Origin: Verrucomicrobiota bacterium
Lineage (GTDB): Bacteria; Verrucomicrobiota; Verrucomicrobiae; Chthoniobacterales; UBA10450
Reading direction: 5' to 3'
DNA length: 5,145 nt
Assembly: GCA_005887855.1 (NCBI GenBank)
Contig: VBQB01000168.1
Span: 1 to 5,145 of the forward strand
In this document: positions 1-4,432 of the stretch, one piece after another
Numbering within the stretch: the first letter of the stretch is position 1
Layout of the letters: each line of letters opens with the position of its first letter
Notes under the pieces: model-generated
What the model saw: the letters and a program-made list of their open reading frames with translations, nothing else
Databases searched by the model: none
Told to the model about the DNA's origin: nothing
Position numbers and translations under genes: made by a program

Positions 1-225
1 GCGCAATCGCTCGGACTTGATGGTTCGGAGATTTTTTCGATTACCGGATTGTCCAATGCAATTAAGCCCGGAAAGGGGGTAACGCTCGAGATCGAAGACA
101 AGAATCGACAAAAACGTTCCGTGCCGGTGAAGTTGCGGATCGATACCCCGATCGAAATCGATTATTATCGGCACGGCGGGATTCTGCCGTTTGTGCTGCG
201 ACAGTTGCTCGCGCGAAGCAAATAA
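1..225 (+). CDS. acnA: Aconitate hydratase A, C-terminal end (5' truncated by window)
   Basis: The frame is open from base 1 to TAA at 223-225 and gives the last 74 residues of a protein. It contains '[15 protein letters not shown]', then '[20 protein letters not shown]' and '[12 protein letters not shown]' at the end. This is the characteristic C-terminus of the AcnA/IRP-type aconitase swivel domain, where the R(I/L)[15 protein letters not shown]...VLR signature sits just before the stop. The enzyme isomerises citrate to isocitrate via cis-aconitate in the cytosolic TCA cycle, using a [4Fe-4S] cluster. The cluster cysteines and most active-site residues lie upstream, outside the window, so integrity of the catalytic part cannot be judged. 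The gene converges on the DUF2071 gene with a 27-bp gap. Full-length family members are about 900 residues. Identification is confident from the C-terminal signature; only the symbol (acnA rather than a paralogue) is inferred. Confidence 0.93.
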   Translation, partial: AQSLGLDGSEIFSITGLSNAIKPGKGVTLEIEDKNRQKRSVPVKLRIDTPIEIDYYRHGGILPFVLRQLLARSK

Positions 226-238
226 GTGCGACCCTGAA

Positions 239-254
239 AGCGGCTGGGGCCGCT
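239..254. terminator. Hairpin between convergent genes, possible shared terminator
   Basis: Perfect 6-bp GC-rich stem AGCGGC/GCCGCT with a TGGG tetraloop, placed 13 nt after the aconitase stop. It overlaps the first bases of the stop codon of the facing DUF2071 gene (TAG at 253-255). Neither side has a U-tract, so it is not a canonical intrinsic terminator. Its position between convergent genes suggests a role in ending or protecting both 3' ends, which is inference. Confidence 0.4.
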
Positions 255-1014
255 ACAAGAGAATCGATCGACGCTCGATGGTAATGGGCGAACCGTCGGC
301 GATGAAGGCTGAGCGCGGTGGCCGATCTAAAGTTTCAGCGAATTGCTCGCCGTAAAGAGCCGCGACGTCAGCACAAAGCTCGAATTCAGCTGCGTTCCAG
401 ACTTTCCAGCGCGTGTGTTCCACTCGATATTCGCTGCAGCCCGCCCGCGCGCAGGCATAACCCCAGTAATGTTCGGTAATGAATTCGGCGTGCGAACCTG
501 CCGGAATTGATTGTCGCTCGCCGGTGGCGCTCACCTTGAGCGATTCCCATTTCTTCCCGCGACGCCAGCTGTACTCCGCGGAGACGCGCGCTCCATCATC
601 GACAATCGCGTGTCGCATTGGCAAGGCGACGTAGCGCTCGCCGTAAAATGCGCGGGCAATGAGCGCGATGGCGCGGCGCGGCACAAGTTCGCGGATAAAA
701 ACAACGCCGCGTCGCCACGTATCAGCCGATTTCTTGCGAACATAGAAGCGCAGATTCACTTCTTCAAAATCGCGGTGCAGCGGAACGGGAAGGCCGAGCA
801 AGCGCGTGTCGAGAAATAGAAATCCAACAACGCTGACAAATGTTTCGTCGTTTTCATAGTCGATCTCGGTGCCGGGCGGAACAAGTGTTTCCAGGATGCG
901 AGGATCGACAATGAAATTGAGCATGGCGAGATAACGCCAGTTGGCGGTAAGGAATGCTTTCACACGCGATTCAACAGTAAGAAAGAAGTTCCTCGACTCG
1001 AGCCCGAACGACAA
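253..1014 (-). CDS. DUF2071 / YqjF-like protein
   Basis: A 253-residue soluble protein of the DUF2071 (YqjF-like) family. Visible family landmarks: FLTANWRYLAMLNF at residues 21-34, LVPPGTEIDY at 44-53, a hydrophobic core strand with VVGFLFLDTRLLGLPVP at 62-78, HRDFEEVNLRFYVR at 80-93, RRGVVFIRELVPR at 101-113, FYGERY at 123-128 and a C-terminal EHYWGYA at 181-187. The biochemical function of the family is not established; the fold is thought to be a ligand-binding-like beta structure, with no catalytic site I can point to. The start is uncertain. The longest frame opens with TTG at 1014 after a weak GAG and lies in the loop of a perfect inverted repeat. GTG at 963 (residue 18) would start three codons before FLTANW, where family members usually begin, but has no clear ribosome site. 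The first ATG (922-924, residue 31) is probably too late. The stop overlaps a hairpin shared with convergent acnA. It lies 85 bp downstream of the TPR gene on the same strand, so co-transcription is possible. Confidence 0.87.
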   Translation of the reverse strand: MSFGLESRNFFLTVESRVKAFLTANWRYLAMLNFIVDPRILETLVPPGTEIDYENDETFVSVVGFLFLDTRLLGLPVPLHRDFEEVNLRFYVRKKSADTWRRGVVFIRELVPRRAIALIARAFYGERYVALPMRHAIVDDGARVSAEYSWRRGKKWESLKVSATGERQSIPAGSHAEFITEHYWGYACARAGCSEYRVEHTRWKVWNAAEFELCADVAALYGEQFAETLDRPPRSAFIADGSPITIERRSILL

Positions 1015-1025
1015 ATGCTCGAGTC
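995..1025. promoter_or_regulatory. Perfect 9-bp inverted repeat around the DUF2071 start codon
   Basis: GACTCGAGC at 995-1003 and GCTCGAGTC at 1017-1025 are exact reverse complements separated by 13 nt. In the minus-strand transcript this forms a 9-bp stem whose loop contains the TTG start (1014-1012). The 5' arm contains the only GAG that could act as a ribosome site, and the arm ends at an upstream in-frame UGA. If TTG is the real start, the structure could gate translation; if GTG at 963 is used, it lies in the leader and could be a protein-binding operator. The repeat is directly visible; the role is inferred. Confidence 0.5.
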
Positions 1026-1083
1026 AACCGAAGTGCCGTTTGACACGCTGAGCAAGATGCGTCGGAAGATTTTCAGCGGTCAT
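1024..1083 (-). CDS. Possible 19-codon leader ORF upstream of DUF2071 gene
   Basis: An ATG at 1083 starts 16 nt after the stop of the TPR gene, preceded at 3-nt spacing by GGTGG, which resembles a Shine-Dalgarno sequence. It reads 19 codons (MTAENLPTHLAQRVKRHFG) to TGA at 1026-1024. This frame is the same as that of the DUF2071 gene, whose TTG start follows the TGA after only three codons. It could be a coupled leader peptide, allowing termination and reinitiation at the TTG, or a chance open stretch. A frame this short arises easily by chance, so confidence is low. It matches no peptide I recognise. Confidence 0.22.
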   Translation of the reverse strand: MTAENLPTHLAQRVKRHFG

Positions 1084-1094
1084 AGACCACCGCT
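1075..1094 (-). terminator. Hairpin just downstream of the TPR gene
   Basis: AGCGGT (1075-1080) and ACCGCT (1089-1094) form a perfect 6-bp stem with an 8-nt loop, beginning 5 nt after the TPR gene stop on the minus strand. The minus-strand 3' flank is GAAAATCTTCC, not a U-tract, so termination would be inefficient at best. It may instead be a 3'-end stabiliser or attenuator ahead of the DUF2071 gene. It also overlaps the ATG of the possible leader ORF. Confidence 0.3.
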
Positions 1095-1099
1095 ACAGT

Positions 1100-3250
1100 T
1101 CACTGCAGCAATTTTTCGAGCGATGGATCGGGCTGGGTGCCAAGCGCGGTGGCCTTGGCGTAGTGTCGCTTCGCCAATTCCTTCGCAGGGGGTCGGGCCG
1201 TGGCGAAAATGACCGCCAGGTTAAAATGCGCGTCGGCGTAATCGGGATTGTCCACGATTGCCTGAAGTATTTCCTTTTCCGCTTGTTCCTGCCGGCCCTT
1301 TTGGCTCTCAGTAATGCCGAGATAATTGTGGGCAGTAGCGCTCTTTGGATTGATCGCGAGCGACTTGGTCAACTCGGCGAGGGCGTCATCGAATTTGGAT
1401 TGCTGGTAGTAGACAATGCCGAGGGTAGTGTGCGCAAACTCGTCCTCGGGCGACACCCCAAGGGCCTTTTTAAGGGTCGATTCCGCCGCCTTAAATCTGC
1501 CGGTACGAAAATAAACGACCCCGAGATTGGAAAGGGCATAGAGGTTGTTGGGACTCTTGGCCAGGATTGCCTGATATTGCTTTTCGGCCATTTGATAGTT
1601 GCCGTGCCCGAAGCTCTCTTTCGCTGCGCGTGCGATATTCTGCATCTCATCCGGCACATCCGGCTTGAAATCGCTTCGTCCATCGGTTCGGCTGGAATTA
1701 CTCGTTGCCGCCTGATTTTCGTCAGGAGCTAGTTTTTCCTTTTCGTCCGGTCCAGTGATTTCAATGGAGTTTGTTGATGTCTTCTTGGCAAAGATAAAAC
1801 TCGCTTTCAACGTGGGAGAATTTTCGTCTGAAATTGAGACCATCGGCTGCCGCAGCAAAGCGAGCTCTTCATCGTTCAATTTTGCGAACGGCTGCGCGAG
1901 GAATTCGATCTGTTCACTCAACGTCTCCGATTTGATCTTTAATTTCTCCAACTCCGCCAACATCAGTTTCTTTGCCTGATAGCGGCGCGCTTCCTCTTGC
2001 CGTTCGCGGACAACGATGTTTCGCAATAATTCGTTTTCATTAACCAGCCGTGCCGTTTCCTCGGCATTTCCGCCGCTGACGTTCGCTTTTTGCACTTGAG
2101 CGCCGGCATCATCCAGCTGGACCCAGAGCTCGGCAACTCTCGCTTCGAAATATTGATTTTGTTTCCGACTTTCAGCCAATTGTTCCTGAAGTTGCACGAT
2201 CTGCCGTTTTACATCGATGAATTCCCGTTCGTTTTTTGGCTTATCCTCACCAAATTCTCGCGCGCTTTTTTCTGCATTGGCCAGTTTCTGCTTTAGATCG
2301 CTATTCTCGGCCACGAGCGTCTGCACGCGTTCTTCCGCTTCCCTCATTCCTTTCAACTCGGTGAGCGCTCCATCCCGTTCCTGTGCAAGAGCGGCGATTT
2401 GCTTATTCTCTTCAGCAACCTTCGCATAGCTGTCATCTTTCTGCTTTTCCGCTGTCGTGCGCGCCTCTTCGGCGGACGCGAGCGCATCTTTCAAGCGAGC
2501 GATCTCGGCGCTCAATTCCTGCTGCTCTTTCGTCTTACTATCGACAGACCCCTGGAGTGCTTTCAATGATTCCTGAGCGTGGGCGAGTTGATCGCGAACC
2601 TGGTGCTCCGTCGTCTTGGATTTCTCGATTTCGCCTTGCGCTTTCTCAAGCTTGTAACTTGTTTCCTGCAGGCGAGCGTTCGCGATTTCCTTTTCTTTTC
2701 GCGCCGTCTCGAGCTCACTGCGCACTTTTTCAAGTGCCCCTTGCGTTTGATCGACGTTATCACGCAGCTTGCTGGTCGTCTCTTCGATCGCCTCTTCGCT
2801 CGGGTCTTGGAGAATCGTTTCGGTTACTCGCGGCGCTACGACGTCGGGGCCGGGTTCAGACCAGCCCTCGGGTTCAGGAAGCGACGTGGCAACTTCTGGT
2901 AAGCGACTTGCACCAGCCGTCAGATCATTTTGCGTCGAAAGCTTGTCCTGAATTCGCAAGATGCTCTCGCTGATTTTACGGCCGCGATATTCCACAATGG
3001 CGGGCTGCCAATCGACATGCGCCTCACGCAACTCCTCGATAAGACTCCCCGCGAATCGATATTTCGCCAAGGCGGTCTTGAGCTGGTGGTCGTGCTCTAG
3101 TTTTTCACCTTGCTGGGCAGTCAGATAGGCTTTCAGAAAAATTTCGCTCGGATCATCTTGCTGTGCCGAAAGAAGACTGGTCGCCACGAGGAAAAATAAG
3201 CTGGCGAGCAAAACGGAACTGGTTCGCCTCATACGCTGATGAGGTGGCAT
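1100..3250 (-). CDS. Exported coiled-coil and tetratricopeptide-repeat protein
   Basis: The frame can open at GTG 3283 (727 residues), ATG 3253, ATG 3250 or ATG 3232. I choose ATG 3250 because GGCGG lies 6 nt upstream; the adjacent ATG 3253 is nearly as good. Numbering below is from the GTG. Residues 18-40 form a signal peptide: basic MRR, then a hydrophobic core SVLLASLFFLVATSLLS, with likely cleavage after SA at 40. Residues 44-115 are a helical, single-TPR-like segment with DWQPAIVEYR at 91-100. Residues 120-160 are a Pro/Glu-rich linker. Residues ~165-470 are a long charged coiled coil ending in ENELLRNIVVRERQEEARRY at 416-435, then QAKKL. Residues 485-548 are a polar linker. Five TPRs follow at 549-580, 581-614, 615-648, 649-682 and 683-~718, with consensus A/L/G/Y/A positions and Pro at repeat ends (SPNN, SPED, NPKS, NPDY). 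It is probably a periplasmic or envelope-anchored scaffold binding protein partners through the TPRs; no enzymatic motif is visible. Similar architectures occur in Verrucomicrobiota. The exact function is unknown. Confidence 0.88.
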   Translation of the reverse strand: MPPHQRMRRTSSVLLASLFFLVATSLLSAQQDDPSEIFLKAYLTAQQGEKLEHDHQLKTALAKYRFAGSLIEELREAHVDWQPAIVEYRGRKISESILRIQDKLSTQNDLTAGASRLPEVATSLPEPEGWSEPGPDVVAPRVTETILQDPSEEAIEETTSKLRDNVDQTQGALEKVRSELETARKEKEIANARLQETSYKLEKAQGEIEKSKTTEHQVRDQLAHAQESLKALQGSVDSKTKEQQELSAEIARLKDALASAEEARTTAEKQKDDSYAKVAEENKQIAALAQERDGALTELKGMREAEERVQTLVAENSDLKQKLANAEKSAREFGEDKPKNEREFIDVKRQIVQLQEQLAESRKQNQYFEARVAELWVQLDDAGAQVQKANVSGGNAEETARLVNENELLRNIVVRERQEEARRYQAKKLMLAELEKLKIKSETLSEQIEFLAQPFAKLNDEELALLRQPMVSISDENSPTLKASFIFAKKTSTNSIEITGPDEKEKLAPDENQAATSNSSRTDGRSDFKPDVPDEMQNIARAAKESFGHGNYQMAEKQYQAILAKSPNNLYALSNLGVVYFRTGRFKAAESTLKKALGVSPEDEFAHTTLGIVYYQQSKFDDALAELTKSLAINPKSATAHNYLGITESQKGRQEQAEKEILQAIVDNPDYADAHFNLAVIFATARPPAKELAKRHYAKATALGTQPDPSLEKLLQ

Positions 3251-3330
3251 CATTATCCGCCGGCAGGTAGATTTTGGTTCCACCGGCGTTGAGAATTAGG
3301 GTAGCCATGCTGAAAAAGCGAGTCCTTTGT

Positions 3331-3358
3331 TTGCAAAAAGAGATTCGAATTTTAGAAT
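3331..3358 (+). promoter_or_regulatory. Sigma70-like promoter for the tRNA genes
   Basis: TTGCAA (3331-3336) and TAGAAT (3353-3358) are separated by 16 bp, a good fit to -35/-10 elements. They would place a transcription start near 3365, about 14 nt before tRNA-His. The -10 overlaps a 6-bp inverted repeat, AGATTC (3341-3346) with GAATCT (3355-3360), around an AT-rich centre. The divergent TPR gene begins about 80 bp to the left, but I see no equally good promoter for it. Confidence 0.5.
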
Positions 3359-3378
3359 CTTGTTTCCGCGTCAGTGAT

Positions 3379-3451
3379 GGTGGCCGTAGCTCAATGGTAG
3401 AGCCCCAGATTGTGGTTCTGGTTGTTGCGGGTTCGAGTCCCGTCGGCCACC
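3379..3451 (+). tRNA. tRNA-His(GTG)
   Basis: A complete cloverleaf is visible. The acceptor stem is GTGGCCG (3380-3386) with CGGCCAC (3444-3450). The extra G-1 (3379) can pair with discriminator C73 (3451), the identity element of tRNA-His. The D stem is GCTC/GAGC (3389-3392, 3400-3403). The anticodon stem CCAGA/TCTGG (3405-3409, 3417-3421) encloses loop TTGTGGT with anticodon GTG at 3412-3414. The T arm is GCGGG-TTCGAGT-CCCGT. The 3' CCA is not encoded: the gene is followed by C and a run of five T, so maturation needs the CCA-adding enzyme. tRNA-Arg lies 91 bp downstream on the same strand and probably shares its promoter. Confidence 0.97.
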
Positions 3452-3469
3452 CTTTTTGCCAGAATGTAA

Positions 3470-3537
3470 TAGTGACCGGTGAGTAGTGACTAGTGAATCT
3501 TCCGTACAATTCACCAATCGCTTGTCTCCATTCACCA
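3470..3537. repeat. Two inverted arrays of degenerate 7-bp repeats between the tRNAs
   Basis: On the plus strand, 3470-3497 divides into four contiguous heptamers fitting NRGTGAN (for example TAGTGAC at 3470 and 3484, TAGTGAA at 3491). On the minus strand, 3537-3510 divides into four contiguous heptamers fitting NRGNGAN (TGGTGAA at both ends). A 12-bp spacer (3498-3509) separates the arrays, so they form an imperfect inverted repeat; the best arms are ACTAGTGAAT (3489-3498) and ATTCACCAGT (3530-3539), 9 of 10 complementary. The arrays fill most of the spacer between the tRNA genes and end 5 bp before tRNA-Arg. Function is unknown. Confidence 0.65.
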
Positions 3538-3542
3538 GTGAA

Positions 3543-3619
3543 GTGTCTGTAGCTCAACCGGATAGAGCATCTGACTTCGGATCAGAAGGTTGGGGGTTCG
3601 AATCCCTCCAGGCACGCCA
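3543..3619 (+). tRNA. tRNA-Arg(TCG)
   Basis: A complete cloverleaf is visible. The acceptor stem is GTGTCTG (3543-3549) with CAGGCAC (3609-3615), containing one T-G wobble. The D stem is GCTC/GAGC. The anticodon stem TCTGA/TCAGA (3570-3574, 3582-3586) encloses loop CTTCGGA with anticodon TCG at 3577-3579, which decodes CGA arginine codons. The T arm is GGGGG-TTCGAAT-CCCTC, with the first stem pair G-C. Discriminator G73 (3616) is followed by an encoded CCA at 3617-3619, unlike the neighbouring tRNA-His. The gene sits at the left edge of a ~470-bp stretch without a convincing gene, so it is a possible former integration target, though no second copy of its 3' end is present in the window. Confidence 0.97.
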
Positions 3620-3658
3620 TTGGCAATCAGCGACTTATGCGAATTTTCACCAAGTAGG

Positions 3659-3679
3659 CAAAAAAGTGGTTTGCCACTT
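3659..3679 (-). terminator. Intrinsic-terminator-like hairpin, minus strand
   Basis: In minus-strand RNA, AAGTGG (3679-3674) pairs with CCACTT (3669-3664) across a CAAA loop and runs straight into further T residues (six T in all, 3665-3660, then GCC). The stem has only three G-C pairs, so strength is uncertain. It is oriented to stop transcripts arriving from the right-hand minus-strand genes before they run through tRNA-Arg antisense. Confidence 0.42.
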
Positions 3680-3690
3680 GCTTGCCACTT
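3671..3690. repeat. Short direct repeat TTGCCACTT
   Basis: Two exact copies of TTGCCACTT at 3671-3679 and 3682-3690 are separated by GC. The first copy forms the right arm of the terminator-like hairpin; the second could pair with the same left arm, giving an alternative longer-loop fold. It lies 51 bp after the tRNA-Arg CCA end. Confidence 0.45.
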
Positions 3691-3924
3691 AAGGCGAAAG
3701 GTGACTCCAAATGGCGACCTTTCTTTACGGCTTGCCGGTGCGCCGCTAGGAGTCGAAAACGAAAAGGTCGGCAACCGGGAACGACTGACAGCGTTTTTCG
3801 AACTTGAACAAGTCATCCGCAATGACACTGATTGAAATCAGGCCGCGTCAACATGGTGTCAACGATTGCCTTTGCTTATGAGCAGCAACGAGTCCTTCGG
3901 AAAATTCCGCGTGATTTAGTTTCG

Positions 3925-3950
3925 GCCGGGCTTGAAAAATCAAACCCGGC
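3925..3950 (-). other. Strong 11-bp hairpin, better paired in minus-strand RNA
   Basis: GCCGGGCTTGA (3925-3935) and TCAAACCCGGC (3940-3950) pair across a 4-nt loop. The plus strand has one C-A mismatch (3931/3944), but minus-strand RNA has a G-U wobble there and forms an unbroken 11-bp stem with a UUUU loop. Neither side has a U-tract. The asymmetry suggests a minus-strand transcript, perhaps the 3' region of the small membrane-protein gene. Confidence 0.5.
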
Positions 3951-4061
3951 TGCGTGGCGGTGGCGTTTCTCTTGCGGGCCGTGGCCGCACTGGTGTTGCG
4001 ACCGGCCGTCGTGTCGTGAGCAAGCGAGGTGCAAAGTGGTCCGCCAGGCCTAACTCGACGC

Positions 4062-4086
4062 GGCGACCGGCGGGATTAAAGTCGCC
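4062..4086 (-). terminator. Hairpin just downstream of the small membrane-protein gene
   Basis: GGCGAC (4062-4067) and GTCGCC (4081-4086) form a perfect 6-bp stem with a 13-nt loop, starting 2 nt after the minus-strand TGA at 4090-4088. No U-tract follows, so this is a weak terminator or 3'-end structure candidate only. Confidence 0.28.
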
Positions 4087-4087
4087 C

Positions 4088-4288
4088 TCAGCGCGTTTCC
4101 GTAACTGGCGCCGGGGAGGACCTTTCAGACGGCGAGGACGTCGTCGCTACGTTCTTTTTGATCAGGTACCAAAGCATTGTCGCGAGCAGGACGGACATCA
4201 ACTTCGCGCGCCAGTTTTCCAGGGTCAGTCTGGCGCGCAGGACGGAGAGCAACTTCGCCCGCCAGTTTTTCGAGGTCAGTCTCTTCAT
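4088..4288 (-). CDS. 66-residue single-TM protein with internal 17-residue duplication
   Basis: The frame runs from ATG 4288 to TGA 4090-4088; an in-frame TTG at 4309 would add seven residues, but GGAGGG sits only one base before it, too close for normal initiation. Residues 3-19 (RLTSKNWRAKLLSVLRA) and 20-36 (RLTLENWRAKLMSVLLA) are tandem copies, followed by TMLWYLIKKNV (37-47) and a polar Ser/Pro/Thr tail. 'NWRAKLxSVLLATMLWYLI' resembles the N-terminal membrane anchor of YbbR/CdaR-type proteins (N-W-x-x-K-L-x-S-hydrophobic-W), but no YbbR repeat domain follows. The predicted TM helix is about residues 30-44 with a short positively charged N-terminus. Copy 1 has Arg where copy 2 has Leu (SVLRA versus SVLLA), so only copy 2 leads into an uninterrupted hydrophobic helix. 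No ribosome site precedes the ATG. It lies 144 bp downstream of the larger minus-strand gene. Function unknown; coding status is likely but not certain. Confidence 0.5.
   Translation of the reverse strand: MKRLTSKNWRAKLLSVLRARLTLENWRAKLMSVLLATMLWYLIKKNVATTSSPSERSSPAPVTETR
4186..4282. repeat. 51-bp-period imperfect tandem duplication
   Basis: Positions 4186-4231 and 4237-4282 match at 40 of 46 bases with a period of exactly 51 bp (17 codons), both beginning GCAGGACGGA. The duplication lies wholly within the small membrane-protein frame and keeps that frame. Four of the differences change residues and two codons differ silently, so the copies have diverged since duplication. Confidence 0.85.
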
Positions 4289-4361
4289 AATTGCTGTGCA
4301 GAACGCCAATCCCTCCGATTATGTAAAAGATGTTTCTGCTCATGCCGGCGACTAGTATCAG

Positions 4362-4375
4362 ATCGCGTGTGCGAT
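4362..4375. other. Small palindromic hairpin upstream of the small membrane-protein gene
   Basis: ATCGC/GCGAT form a perfect 5-bp stem around GTGT, in the 144-bp gap between the two right-hand minus-strand genes and about 75 bp before the small gene's ATG. It could be an operator half or weak terminator of the upstream gene, but it may be chance. Nothing else stands out in this gap. Confidence 0.2.
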
Positions 4376-4432
4376 GGTCAACATTTACTCGAACTTAGCA
4401 GCCATCACGCGGCAGAGAGCGTTCGTAGACAT

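Larger units (their letters stand above)
3620..4087. other. Gene-poor stretch after tRNA-Arg, with hairpins and possible decayed insertion
   Basis: I see no convincing intact gene on either strand. Contents: a minus-strand terminator-like hairpin at 3659-3679; an 11-bp-period direct repeat of TTGCCACTT (3671-3679, 3682-3690); AAAGGTGA (3697-3704) placed 6 nt before ATG 3711, which opens only 12 codons before TAG at 3747; an 11-bp-stem hairpin at 3925-3950; and a 6-bp hairpin at 4062-4086. A good ribosome site followed at once by stops, next to a tRNA 3' end, would suit the decayed 5' end of an inserted gene such as an integrase, but residue-level support is too weak to name one. On the minus strand a frame without start codon (TAG at about 4148, end TGA at 3938-3936) has a Pro/Arg/Thr-rich end; I do not consider it established coding. 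Confidence 0.45.

Noticed and set aside
511..819. Plus-strand 102-codon frame inside the DUF2071 gene
   Set aside because: It lies antisense to a gene with clear family motifs; no recognisable domain or ribosome site.
1163..2973. Several plus-strand frames of 60-196 codons opposite the TPR gene
   Set aside because: They are antisense shadows of a long coiled-coil/TPR frame with strong protein signatures.
3153..3557. Minus-strand open frame containing TGLEPATTRTTIWGSTIELRPP-type residues, continuing to MATLILNAGGTKIYLPAD
   Set aside because: It is the antisense of tRNA-His followed by the TPR gene's upstream region in another frame. The internal ATG near 3309 has no ribosome site and the frame overlaps the signal-peptide coding region.
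3532..3828. Minus-strand open frame with GGIRTPNLLIRSQMLYPVELQ-type residues
   Set aside because: This peptide is the well-known antisense translation of a tRNA gene (here tRNA-Arg) and recurs as a false protein in databases.
3620..4087. Possibility of tmRNA, RNase P RNA, 6S or SRP RNA in the gene-poor stretch
   Set aside because: None of their conserved sequence landmarks is present; only isolated hairpins are visible.
4048..4110. GCCTAAC at 4048-4054, considered as the start of an integron attC site
   Set aside because: No matching GTTRRRY core or the expected paired inner boxes at attC spacing downstream.
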